Source of the DNA: Acidimicrobiales bacterium
GTDB lineage: Bacteria > Actinomycetota > Acidimicrobiia > Acidimicrobiales > VFJN01
Reading direction: 5' to 3'
Assembly: GCA_016936035.1 (NCBI GenBank)
Contig: JAFGPU010000157.1
Coordinates: 1 to 7,693 of the forward strand
DNA: 7,693 nt
The translations under genes were made by a program, and so were the position numbers. The notes beneath the pieces were generated by a model, which saw only the letters and a list, made by a program, of their open reading frames with translations, did no database searches and was not told where the DNA came from. This document shows positions 1 through 7,693 of the stretch, piece after piece (position 1 is the first letter of the stretch; each line of letters begins with the position of its first letter).

Positions 1-627
1 CAGGCCGCGCAGCCGCACCGAGTGCACCCGGATGCCGGCAGGTCCCAGCCCGCCCCGGGCGCCGGGCAGCACCTCGTCGCGGGTGGGGTCGGGCGCCCAG
101 TCGCCGGACGCGGCGGCCATGCGCTGCGCCGTGGTCATGGCCGTGCCGGACGGTGCGTCGACCTTCTGGTCATGGTGCAGCTCGACGATCTCGGCCGTCT
201 CGAACCACGGCGCGGCCAGCTCGGCGAAGCGCATCATCAGCACCGCGCCGATCGCGAAGTTGGGCGCGACCAGGCAGTTGCTGTGCGTGAACTGCGCCCG
301 CAGCCGCTCGTGGTCGTCCGGCGTGAAGCCGCTGGTGCCCACCACCGCGTGGACACCGTTCTCCGCGGCCCACGCCAGGTTCTGGCGCGAGGCATCGAGC
401 ACCGTGAAATCGACGACCACCTCGGCGCCGGCGGCGAGCAGCGCGGACGGGTCGGGCGCGATGTGCAGGTCGGGGACGTCGACCCCGGTGGCGTGGCGCA
501 GGTCGAGGCCCGAGTGGTGCGGGTCGATGGCCCCCACGAGCTCGAGCTCGGGGTCGGCGGCCACCGCCCGGCACACCGTCCTGCCCATCCGACCGCCTGC
601 ACCGAAGACCCCGACACGCACCGTCAT
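1..627 (-). CDS. dapB: 4-hydroxy-tetrahydrodipicolinate reductase (DapB), 3' end cut by the window edge
   Basis: DapB is the cytoplasmic NAD(P)H-dependent reductase that converts 4-hydroxy-tetrahydrodipicolinate to tetrahydrodipicolinate in the lysine/meso-diaminopimelate pathway. The 209 visible residues begin MTVRVGVFGAGGRMG, with the nucleotide-binding GxGGRMG loop at residues 9-15. They continue through VVDFT (71-75), GTSGF (97-101) and PNFAIGAVL (122-130) to the family signature ELHHDQKVDAPSGTA at 149-163. This carries the conserved His pair (151, 152), Lys155 and the substrate-binding SGT. Full-length DapB is about 245-270 residues, so only the C-terminal end is missing. The ATG is fixed by an in-frame TGA six bases upstream. 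The only Shine-Dalgarno-like sequence is a weak AGGGTG. The gene diverges from the ABC-F gene across 168 bp and shares strand with the M16 peptidase and pnp genes. The family call is essentially certain. Confidence 0.97.
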   Translation of the reverse strand, partial: MTVRVGVFGAGGRMGRTVCRAVAADPELELVGAIDPHHSGLDLRHATGVDVPDLHIAPDPSALLAAGAEVVVDFTVLDASRQNLAWAAENGVHAVVGTSGFTPDDHERLRAQFTHSNCLVAPNFAIGAVLMMRFAELAAPWFETAEIVELHHDQKVDAPSGTAMTTAQRMAAASGDWAPDPTRDEVLPGARGGLGPAGIRVHSVRLRGL

Positions 628-636
628 CGGTCACGC

Positions 637-642
637 ACCCTA
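637..642 (-). promoter_or_regulatory. possible -10 element (TAGGGT) for dapB, implying a very short leader
   Basis: On the minus strand TAGGGT fits the actinobacterial TANNNT -10 pattern. It ends nine bases before the dapB ATG, so transcription would start at or within a few bases of the start codon, giving a leaderless or near-leaderless mRNA. No convincing -35 hexamer lies 17-19 bases upstream. The same bases supply AGGGTG, which could instead act as a weak ribosome binding site, so the two readings compete. Confidence 0.25.
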
Positions 643-667
643 GTTGGCCCCGGACGCTGCGACCGCA

Positions 668-689
668 GACCGTGCTGCGCACCACGGTC
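668..689. promoter_or_regulatory. 22-bp near-perfect palindrome in the dapB/ABC-F divergent gap (candidate operator)
   Basis: The arms GACCGTG (668-674) and CACGGTC (683-689) are exact reverse complements. They flank a self-complementary TGCGCA core (676-681), so only one C/C pair breaks the dyad over 22 bp. The element lies 41 bp upstream of the dapB start and 107 bp upstream of the ABC-F start. A dimeric repressor site affecting one or both genes is one reading; an mRNA hairpin in the ABC-F leader is another. No adjacent gene encodes an obvious TetR-, MarR- or GntR-type partner. Confidence 0.35.
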
Positions 690-795
690 CGTGAAACCTG
701 TTGGGTCGCGGTCGCCGGCCCGGCCTATCCTCCGCGGCGATGTAGCGAACACGGCCCCTCCCGAGCGTCCGCCCGCCGTCCGACCCAGGAGCGCC

Positions 796-2463
<1,668 letters not shown>

Positions 2464-2517
2464 CACGACAGGTCCTTCGCCACCGGTCACCCCGCTCCCG
2501 GCCTGCTCGGGGGCCGA

Positions 2518-2997
2518 TCAGGCTGCCTGGCCGGTGGCCAGCGCCGCCGTGGCGACCACGCTGGCGACGACCCGCAGGTGGTTCCACGCGGTCCACCTGC
2601 GGAGGTAGTGCCTCCACAACCGCTCGCCCTCCTCGCTGTGGGCATCGGCGGCCTCCAGCCGGTCGTTGAGCGGCACGTTGGCGGCCCCGGTCACGACGAA
2701 CGCGCCGACCAGGTAGGCGAGCGCCCCCGCGCCACGCCATCCGGCGCCTCCCACCTCCGCGAACGGCGCGGTCACAGCCAAGAAGGCGCAGATCGCTGTC
2801 GTTCCCACGAAGATCAGCAGGAACACCGGGTTGAGGATCACCCGGTTGACGGCCTGCATGGCCGCCATCCCCTCGGCGGCCGGACGGCGGGCGAGGGCCG
2901 GCATCACGGCCACCGAGAAGGCGAACAGCAGCCCGCCGATCAGCCCGCACCCGACGGTGGCGATCACCGTGAGCGCCGGGGTCACGTCGTCGATCAT
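2518..2997 (-). CDS. DUF1772 / anthrone oxygenase-like small membrane protein
   Basis: This 159-residue protein has four predicted membrane helices, at about residues 8-34, 53-78, 87-109 and 140-156. The Asn-Val-Pro-Leu-Asn turn (107-111) and the WTAWNHLR segment (135-142) just before helix 4 are typical of DUF1772. Characterised fungal members of this family are anthrone oxygenases, which convert anthrones to anthraquinones; the bacterial members are mostly uncharacterised. The ATG at 2997 is preceded by AAGGA seven bases upstream. The gene lies 28 bp downstream of the NmrA-like gene on the same strand, so the two are probably cotranscribed. A role in oxidising or handling an aromatic or quinone compound at the membrane is inference from family and neighbour. 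The family assignment is good; the function is unknown. Confidence 0.85.
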   Translation of the reverse strand: MIDDVTPALTVIATVGCGLIGGLLFAFSVAVMPALARRPAAEGMAAMQAVNRVILNPVFLLIFVGTTAICAFLAVTAPFAEVGGAGWRGAGALAYLVGAFVVTGAANVPLNDRLEAADAHSEEGERLWRHYLRRWTAWNHLRVVASVVATAALATGQAA

Positions 2998-3029
2998 CTG
3001 AACATCCTTCCGCGCGCCGGCGCGATCAT
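2994..3029 (-). other. 11-codon mini-ORF bridging the NmrA and DUF1772 genes by ATGA overlaps
   Basis: The ATG at 3029-3027 overlaps the NmrA stop (TGA at 3028-3026) as ATGA. The frame encodes MIAPARGRMFR and ends with TGA at 2996-2994, which overlaps the DUF1772 ATG (2997-2995) as a second ATGA. The arrangement could relay terminating ribosomes from one gene to the next. It could equally be coincidence, since DUF1772 has its own AAGGA ribosome binding site. The peptide resembles nothing I recognise. A 12-bp palindrome (CGCGCCGGCGCG, 3013-3024) lies inside it. Confidence 0.25.
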
Positions 3030-3916
3030 GCCGCCGGCACGGCGGCAGCCAGTTCGGCGGCGACGTCCTCGAACGGCGTCGGCGCGTCGAGACGTCGGGC
3101 GCCCGTCGTCCGGATCAGGCCGTCGTTGAAGGCCCGTGCCATCTCGACCGCGTGGCGGGCGACGTCGGCGGACAAGCCGGCCCCGATGAGGACCTGCGTC
3201 ATCTCGCCGTACGGGAGCTGCACGTAGGCCAGGTCGGGACGGCCGAGGGCGGTCCCGAGGATGCTGGTGGCCTCGGCGTAGCTCAGGTCGCGCGGGCCGA
3301 CCAGCTCGCGAACCTCCACGCCCTGCCAGTCGCGAGCGACGAGGGCTGCGGCGGCTGCGGCCGCGATGTCGGCGGTGGCGACCATGGGGATGCGCACGTC
3401 GGGGGCGACCGCGTCGGCGTTGACGCCCTCCTGCGCGATGACCGGGAGGGCGGCGCGGAAGCTCTCGTAGAACGCACCCGGCCGCAGCAGCAGCACGTCG
3501 ACGACGCCCTCGTCGGCCAGGGCCCGCCACCGTGCCTCCTGGCGGTGGAGGCTGGTGATGAAACCGGTGCCCGAGGGCACCTCGGCCCCGATCGAGCTGA
3601 GGACCACGACGTGGCGCACGCCGGCGGCCCGGACGGACGCCACCGTCGCCTCACCGACCTGCGACTGGTGCGTGTGGTAGTCGGGGGCCGCCAGATCGAC
3701 CGGCAGCAGCGCATAGACGGCGTCCGCTCCCCGGAAGGCCTCGGCGAGGAAGGTCGGGTCGCCCGCGTCGCCGGCGCGCACCTCGGCGCCTGCGTCGGCC
3801 AACGCGGCCAGCTTGGTCCGATCGCGGCCCAGGGCCCGCACGTCCTCGCCCGCGGCGAGCAGCGCTGCGGTGATCTTTCGGCCGGTGTTGCCCGTTGCGC
3901 CCATCACGGTGATCAT
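3026..3916 (-). CDS. NmrA-like NAD(P)-binding protein (atypical short-chain dehydrogenase)
   Basis: The 296-residue soluble protein has an N-terminal Rossmann fold with GATGNTG at residues 6-12. Arginines after strand 2 (27, 31) favour NADP(H). It also has LSSIG (106-110) and LLLRPGAFYESF (142-153). The YxxxK pair of classical SDR enzymes is absent; HRQEARW occupies that region. This fits the NmrA/QOR2-like group, whose members are NADPH-dependent quinone or azo reductases or redox-sensing regulators. The ATG at 3916 is chosen because GGAG lies six bases upstream and the protein then starts directly with strand 1 (MITVMGATG). A GTG 13 codons further upstream is possible but has no better support. 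It is first in a probable two-gene operon with the DUF1772 gene and diverges from the AraC-type regulator across 144 bp. The substrate is unknown. Confidence 0.88.
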   Translation of the reverse strand: MITVMGATGNTGRKITAALLAAGEDVRALGRDRTKLAALADAGAEVRAGDAGDPTFLAEAFRGADAVYALLPVDLAAPDYHTHQSQVGEATVASVRAAGVRHVVVLSSIGAEVPSGTGFITSLHRQEARWRALADEGVVDVLLLRPGAFYESFRAALPVIAQEGVNADAVAPDVRIPMVATADIAAAAAAALVARDWQGVEVRELVGPRDLSYAEATSILGTALGRPDLAYVQLPYGEMTQVLIGAGLSADVARHAVEMARAFNDGLIRTTGARRLDAPTPFEDVAAELAAAVPAA

Positions 3917-3977
3917 CGTGTTCTCCGTTCGTTCGGTGGCTTGCTCGCCGTCCACTCTGCGGCACCATCGCCGGTGT

Positions 3978-4007
3978 TTGAATGCCCGGGAGTCGCTGTC
4001 TCATGCT
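3978..4007 (+). promoter_or_regulatory. possible promoter for the AraC-type regulator gene
   Basis: TTGAAT (3978-3983) and CATGCT (4002-4007) are separated by 18 bp and resemble a weak -35/-10 pair. Transcription would start around 4014, inside the inverted repeat at 4009-4033. The match to consensus is only partial (four of six and three of six), so this is tentative. Confidence 0.25.
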
Positions 4008-4008
4008 C

Positions 4009-4033
4009 GTTCGTCCAGACCGCATGGACGAAC
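4009..4033. promoter_or_regulatory. perfect 9-bp-arm inverted repeat upstream of the AraC-type gene (candidate operator)
   Basis: GTTCGTCCA (4009-4017) and TGGACGAAC (4025-4033) are exact reverse complements separated by 7 bp. They lie in the 144-bp gap between the divergent NmrA-like and AraC-type genes. The element ends 27 bp before the AraC-type start and overlaps the likely transcription start region. It could be an autoregulatory or shared operator, or a leader hairpin in the regulator mRNA. A related sequence, GAACGAAC on the minus strand at 3934-3927, lies in the NmrA gene leader and might be another half-site. Confidence 0.45.
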
Positions 4034-4060
4034 TGCCACCTGCTGCGCCACACTCGGGCC

Positions 4061-5077
4061 ATGCGCGGCGACGACCCCTGGTCGACACCCGACCCCATCG
4101 GCGAGGCGCTCCACGTCATGCGCATCGACGGCACCTTCTACTGCCGGTCGGAGCTCACCGAGCCCTGGGGCCTCACCATGCCGACGATCGAGGGCTGCCT
4201 CTGGTTCCACGCCGTGACGGCGGGCCACTGCTGGCTCGAGGTCGACGGTGCCGAACCACTGCACCTCGGGCCCGGCGATCTGGTCCTCGTGCCCCACCAC
4301 CGCGGCCACCGCGCCCGCAGCGCGCCGGGCGTACCCGCCCCCGACGTCACCGCGCTCCCCCACGACTACGCCACCGACCGCTATGCCGTCCTCCGCTACG
4401 GGGGCGGCGGCCCCGCCACCACGATCGTGTGCGGCGGCGTGCGACTCGACCACCCCGGTGCCCGCAACCTCATCGACCTGCTGCCCCCGTACATCCACAT
4501 CGCGGCGGCGAACACGTCGCGCGCCGAGTGGGTGCAGAGCACGCTCCGCCTGGTGGCCGACGAGGCCAGCGAGCTGCGCCCCGGCGGCGAGGCCGTGATC
4601 GTGCGGTTGTCCGACATCCTCGTCATCCAGGCCATCCGGTCGTGGCTCGAGACCGCGGAGGACGCCCGCACCGGGTGGCTGGGGGCCCTGCGCGACGAGC
4701 ATGTCGGCCGCGCCATCTCGCTCGTCCACCGTCACCCCGCGCGCGACTGGACGGTGGCCGACCTGGCATCCGAACTGGCGATGTCGCGCTCGGCCTTCGC
4801 CGCCCGCTTCACCGACCTCGTCGGCGAGCCCGTGATGCGCTACGTCACCCGCCACCGCATGCACCTCGCCCTCGAGCGGATGCGCGACGACCACGCCACC
4901 GTCGGCGAGGTGGCCGCCGAGCTGGGCTACCGGTCGGAGGCCGCGTTCAGCCGGGCGTTCAAGCGCACCGTCGGCATGTCACCGGGGAGCGTGCGCGCCG
5001 GCACGCCGATGCCCGGCACGGTGGAGGGCTCGACGACGACCGGCGCCACGGAGGTCGCGCTGGAGCGCATCGCCTGA
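4061..5077 (+). CDS. AraC-family transcriptional regulator with cupin-type N-terminal domain
   Basis: The 338-residue protein has an N-terminal cupin-like ligand-sensing domain (about 10-195), with TFYCRSELTEPWGL (25-38) and the barrel segment LGPGDLVLVPHHRGH (69-83). The C-terminal AraC DNA-binding domain spans about 215-315. Helix-turn-helix 1 is at 230-251 (WTVADLASELAMSRSAFAARF) and helix-turn-helix 2 at 280-302. The second is followed by the classic family signature GYRSEAAFSRAFKRTVGMSP (289-308). Layout and order match AraC regulators with the Cupin_6 sensor. The ATG at 4061 yields the usual DPIGEALHVMRIDG opening. No clear Shine-Dalgarno sequence precedes it, so the leader may be unusual. 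A further in-frame ATG lies at 4118. Its divergent position makes the NmrA–DUF1772 pair the likely target. The ligand is unknown. It converges on the M16 peptidase gene. Confidence 0.93.
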   Translation: MRGDDPWSTPDPIGEALHVMRIDGTFYCRSELTEPWGLTMPTIEGCLWFHAVTAGHCWLEVDGAEPLHLGPGDLVLVPHHRGHRARSAPGVPAPDVTALPHDYATDRYAVLRYGGGGPATTIVCGGVRLDHPGARNLIDLLPPYIHIAAANTSRAEWVQSTLRLVADEASELRPGGEAVIVRLSDILVIQAIRSWLETAEDARTGWLGALRDEHVGRAISLVHRHPARDWTVADLASELAMSRSAFAARFTDLVGEPVMRYVTRHRMHLALERMRDDHATVGEVAAELGYRSEAAFSRAFKRTVGMSPGSVRAGTPMPGTVEGSTTTGATEVALERIA

Positions 5078-5081
5078 CCGC

Positions 5082-5094
5082 CCGGACGGTCCGG
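5082..5094. terminator. weak GC-rich hairpin between convergent AraC-type and M16 genes
   Basis: CCGGAC and GTCCGG form a 13-bp palindrome around a central G, which can fold as a 5-bp stem with a 3-nt loop. It sits in the 49-bp gap between two convergent stop codons. CCTGAC (5073-5078) and GTCAGG (5126-5131), each containing one stop, could close a larger structure around it. No U-tract is present. The position suits a terminator but the stem is short. Confidence 0.3.
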
Positions 5095-5126
5095 TGGTGG
5101 CCGGCCCACACCGCCCGACCCCGCCG

Positions 5127-6386
5127 TCAGGTGAGGGCCGAGTCGTCGACGTGACCGACGACGGCGAGCGCCCGCGGACCACCGAACACCCGCGCTGCCA
5201 CCGCCATCACGTCGTCGGCGGTGACGGCCTGGATGCGGGCCAGCTGCTCGTCGACCGGCACCACCTCGTCGCGTGCCATCAGGCTGCGACCCAGCCGGGC
5301 CATGCGCGACCCCGAGTCCTCGAGACCGAGCAGCAGCGAGCCCTCGATGAACCCCTTGGCCACCGTGAGCTCGCCCTCGGTCACCCCCGAGGCCACGAGC
5401 TTCGCGACCTCGTCGTCGACGACGCTGAGCAGCTCGCCGACCCGCGCCGGCGCCGTGCCCGCGTAGATGCCCGCGCTGCCGGCGTCCGCGTAGGCCGACG
5501 CCCACGAGTAGACCGAGTAGCACAGGCCACGCTGCTCGCGGATCTCCTGGAACAACCGGCTCGACATGCCGCCACCGAGGATCTGGTTGGCGACCGTGAG
5601 GGCGTAGCGGTCGTCGTCGTGGTGGCTGACGCCGCGCCATCCCAGGGCGATGTGCGCCTGCTCGGTGGGATCGTCGAGGACGACCCGGGGCTCGACGTCG
5701 ACCGCCGGCAGGTCGCGCCGGGGGCGCGTCCCCCCGGTGAGACCGCCGAGCGACCGGGCGAAGGCGTCGGCGATCTGGTCGTGGTCGAGGGCGCCGGCGG
5801 CCACCACCACCAGGTTGCGGGGCCGGTACCAGTGCTCGAAGAACGCCGCGATCTGGTCGCGGGTCGCCGCCTCGACCGTTTCGCGGGTGCCCAGCACCTC
5901 GCGGCCCAGCGGGTGGCCGGGGAACAGGGCCTCGGCCAGCAGCGTGTGGACGTGGTCCTCGGGCACGTCGAGGTTCATCAGGATCTCCTCGACGATGACG
6001 TGGCGCTCGGCGTCGACCTCGTGGGGCCGGAACGCCGGGTCGCTGATGACGTCGCCGAGGATGTCGAGTCCCCGATCCACGCACGCCGCCGGCAGGCGGG
6101 TGTAGTACGCGGTGTGCTCGCGGCTGGTGAAGGCGTTCATCTCGCCGCCCACCGCGTCGATGTCCTCGGCGATCTGCCGTGCCGACCGCGTGGACGTGCC
6201 CTTGAACAGCAGGTGCTCGAGGAAGTGCGACGCGCCGGCCAGCTCGGCCGGCTCGTCACGCCCGCCGACCCCGACCCACACGCCGAGCGACACCGACCGG
6301 GCCTCGGGCATCCGCTCGGTGACGAGGCGGATGCCGTTGGCCAGTCGGATGTCTCGGATGTCGTCGGTCGCGGCGGCGGGCGTCAT
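5127..6386 (-). CDS. M16 family (insulinase/pitrilysin, processing-peptidase-like) zinc metallopeptidase
   Basis: The protein is complete at 419 residues, the usual length for single-unit bacterial M16B peptidases. The inverted zinc motif HFLEH is at 54-58, with zinc ligands His54 and His58 and catalytic Glu57. The downstream segment ERHVIVEEI (127-135) supplies the third zinc ligand, most likely Glu134, about 80 residues after His54 as in the family. The C-terminal half carries GGGMSSRLFQEIREQRGLCYSVYS, the conserved Arg/Tyr region that completes the active site. All catalytic features look intact, and there is no signal peptide. The gene starts 20 bp after the pnp stop on the same strand and is the positional counterpart of actinobacterial pepR. 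No Shine-Dalgarno sequence precedes the ATG and no other ATG/GTG start fits the fold, so translational coupling to pnp is likely. The physiological substrate is unknown. Confidence 0.95.
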   Translation of the reverse strand: MTPAAATDDIRDIRLANGIRLVTERMPEARSVSLGVWVGVGGRDEPAELAGASHFLEHLLFKGTSTRSARQIAEDIDAVGGEMNAFTSREHTAYYTRLPAACVDRGLDILGDVISDPAFRPHEVDAERHVIVEEILMNLDVPEDHVHTLLAEALFPGHPLGREVLGTRETVEAATRDQIAAFFEHWYRPRNLVVVAAGALDHDQIADAFARSLGGLTGGTRPRRDLPAVDVEPRVVLDDPTEQAHIALGWRGVSHHDDDRYALTVANQILGGGMSSRLFQEIREQRGLCYSVYSWASAYADAGSAGIYAGTAPARVGELLSVVDDEVAKLVASGVTEGELTVAKGFIEGSLLLGLEDSGSRMARLGRSLMARDEVVPVDEQLARIQAVTADDVMAVAARVFGGPRALAVVGHVDDSALT

Positions 6387-6406
6387 GAGTGGTGGGGACG
6401 TGCGGT

Positions 6407-7693
6407 TCAGCGACGCTGACGGCGGCGGCGGTCGCCCCCGCGGCCACCACGGTCGCCCCGGCCCTCGTTGGGCGCAGGCGTGACCGGACCGAGGTCGCCG
6501 AGGTCGTCGCGCAGCTCGGCGTCGAAGCTCTCCTCGAAGCTGACCGTCTCGGCCGCCGTGGAGGGCCCTGCGCTCGCGGTGTCGGACCGGCTTCCGGCGC
6601 GCTCGCCGTCCGCGGGTTCGGGGGACGACGCCAGGCTGAGCGACACCTTGCCGCTGGGGTCGACGTCGTCGACCCGCACCTCGACCTCGTCGCCGAGGTC
6701 GAGCACGTCCTCGACCTTGTCGATGCGCTTGCCGCCACCGATCTTGCTGATGTGCAGCAGGCCGTCACGACCCGGGAGGATGTTGACGAACGCACCGAAC
6801 TTGGTGATGTTCACCACCCGCCCGGGGTAGCTCTGACCGACCTCGGCCGTGGGCGGGTTGAGGATGAGCTGGATCTGGCGCTTGGCCTCCTCGACGGCGC
6901 CCTTGTCGCTCGAACCGATGGACACCCGGCCGACCATGCCGTCGTCGTCGACGCTGACGTCGGCCCCGGTCTCGGTGGTGATGGCGTTGATGACCTTGCC
7001 CTTCGGGCCGATCACCTCGCCGATCTTGTCCATGGGGATCTCGAAGCTGACGATCTTCGGGGCGGTCTCGCCCACCTCGTCGCGCGGGGCCGGGATCGCC
7101 TCGTGCATGACCTCGAGGATCTGCGCGCGGGCCTCGTAGGCCTGCTGCAGCGCCTGGGCGAGCACATCGGCGGGCAGGCCGTCGATCTTGGTGTCGAGCT
7201 GCAGGGCGGTGACGAAGTCGGAGGTGCCGGCGACCTTGAAGTCCATGTCGCCGAAGGCGTCCTCGGCACCGAGGATGTCGGTGAGGGTGGTGTACTTGCC
7301 CTCGGCGAACACGAGGCCCATGGCGATGCCGCCCACCGGGGCCTTGATCGGCACGCCGGCGTCCATCAGCGACATGCTCGACGCGCACACCGACGCCATC
7401 GACGTCGAGCCGTTCGACGCCAGCACCTCGGACACCAGGCGCAGCACGTAGGGGAACTCGTCCTGGGACGGGACCACCGGCAGCAGCGCCCGCTCGGCGA
7501 GCAGGCCGTGGCCGATCTCGCGCCGCTTGGGGCTGCCGACGCGACCGGTCTCGCCGTTGGCGTGCGGCGGCATGTTGTAGTGGTGCATGTACCGCTTGCG
7601 GTCTTTGTTGCCCAGGTTGTCGAGGATCTGGTCGGTCTTGGGCATGCCCAGGGTGGTGACGTTGAGCACCTGGGTCTCGCCCCGCTGGAACAG
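6407..7693 (-). CDS. pnp: polyribonucleotide nucleotidyltransferase (PNPase), N-terminal part beyond the window
   Basis: PNPase is the phosphorolytic 3'-5' exoribonuclease of RNA turnover, a ring-shaped trimer in the cytoplasm. The window holds the last 428 residues, entering in frame at [14 protein letters not shown]. The second RNase PH domain (about 1-195) contains the phosphate-site region [10 protein letters not shown] (94-103) and [10 protein letters not shown] (148-157), with the metal-binding aspartates 149 and 151. The KH domain follows, with [15 protein letters not shown] (224-238) and its GPKG loop, then the S1 domain (about 286-355: [23 protein letters not shown]). The last ~70 residues are a low-complexity tail: an acidic stretch, then [18 protein letters not shown] at the C terminus. 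Perhaps 370-400 N-terminal residues, including the first RNase PH domain, are missing only because the window ends. Downstream lies the M16 peptidase gene in the same orientation. The identification is essentially certain. Confidence 0.98.
   Translation of the reverse strand: MFQRGETQVLNVTTLGMPKTDQILDNLGNKDRKRYMHHYNMPPHANGETGRVGSPKRREIGHGLLAERALLPVVPSQDEFPYVLRLVSEVLASNGSTSMASVCASSMSLMDAGVPIKAPVGGIAMGLVFAEGKYTTLTDILGAEDAFGDMDFKVAGTSDFVTALQLDTKIDGLPADVLAQALQQAYEARAQILEVMHEAIPAPRDEVGETAPKIVSFEIPMDKIGEVIGPKGKVINAITTETGADVSVDDDGMVGRVSIGSSDKGAVEEAKRQIQLILNPPTAEVGQSYPGRVVNITKFGAFVNILPGRDGLLHISKIGGGKRIDKVEDVLDLGDEVEVRVDDVDPSGKVSLSLASSPEPADGERAGSRSDTASAGPSTAAETVSFEESFDAELRDDLGDLGPVTPAPNEGRGDRGGRGGDRRRRQRR

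Noticed and set aside
701..731. TTGGGT (701-706) and TATCCT (726-731) as an ABC-F promoter
   Set aside because: The 19-bp spacing is too long and both hexamers are weak; the actual promoter cannot be placed from sequence.
740..745. ATG-TAG minimal start-stop element in the ABC-F leader, considered as a stalling uORF
   Set aside because: No ribosome binding site precedes it and such hexamers arise by chance; nothing else points to leader-peptide control.
22..795. In-frame upstream extension of the ABC-F reading frame (258 extra codons)
   Set aside because: It is antisense to dapB, low-complexity and Arg/Gly/Val-rich. The GTG at 796 has AGGAG four bases upstream and leads directly into the first ABC domain. 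Open antisense frames are common at this GC content.
3917..3955. Longer NmrA-like protein starting at GTG 3955
   Set aside because: The added 13 residues precede strand 1 of the Rossmann fold and have no family support. GGAG is correctly spaced before the ATG at 3916.
3152..4060. In-frame upstream extension of the AraC-type reading frame
   Set aside because: It runs antisense through the NmrA-like gene and the divergent intergenic region. The ATG at 4061 gives the usual N-terminus for cupin-type AraC regulators.
5094..6419. Long plus-strand frame opposite the M16 peptidase gene
   Set aside because: It is a codon-bias shadow of the peptidase gene, with no recognisable motif and composition typical of antisense frames.

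Overview
The window is high-GC DNA, densely coding, with short intergenic gaps and strongly G/C-ending codons. The content points to an actinomycete-type bacterium (Actinomycetota). The presence of pnp, an M16 zinc peptidase gene and dapB on one strand matches the pnp–pepR–dapB neighbourhood of that phylum. I cannot fix the class from sequence alone; Acidimicrobiia is a guess.

Layout from left to right: (1) the first 209 codons of dapB (lysine/diaminopimelate pathway), minus strand, running off the left edge; (2) a divergent 168-bp gap with a near-perfect 22-bp palindrome; (3) a complete two-domain ABC-F ATPase, plus strand; (4) an 11-bp-arm stem-loop across the ABC-F stop codon, probably terminating both convergent transcription units; (5) a minus-strand pair, an NmrA-like NAD(P)-binding protein followed by a four-helix DUF1772 (anthrone-oxygenase-like) membrane protein; (6) a 144-bp divergent gap with a perfect 9-bp-arm inverted repeat; (7) an AraC-family regulator with a cupin-type N-terminal domain, plus strand; (8) an M16 zinc peptidase, minus strand; (9) the C-terminal 428 residues of polynucleotide phosphorylase, minus strand, running off the right edge.

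How they fit together: pnp and the M16 peptidase gene are 20 bp apart and are almost certainly cotranscribed (RNA turnover plus a housekeeping zinc peptidase). dapB has the same orientation but is separated from them by about 4.5 kb. That stretch holds four genes that look accessory: the ABC-F gene, the DUF1772 and NmrA genes, and the AraC regulator. The regulator is transcribed divergently from the NmrA–DUF1772 pair and is its natural candidate controller. Anthrone-oxygenase-like and NmrA/quinone-reductase-like partners suggest an inducible small-molecule (perhaps quinone or aromatic) response, but this is inference.

All the protein families are known. I see no CRISPR array, tRNA, rRNA, transposase, integrase or other mobile-element signature, and no intergenic stretch longer than 170 bp. 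The most useful leads are the locus architecture, the symmetric DNA elements in the two divergent gaps, and an ATGA-linked 11-codon mini-ORF between the NmrA and DUF1772 genes.
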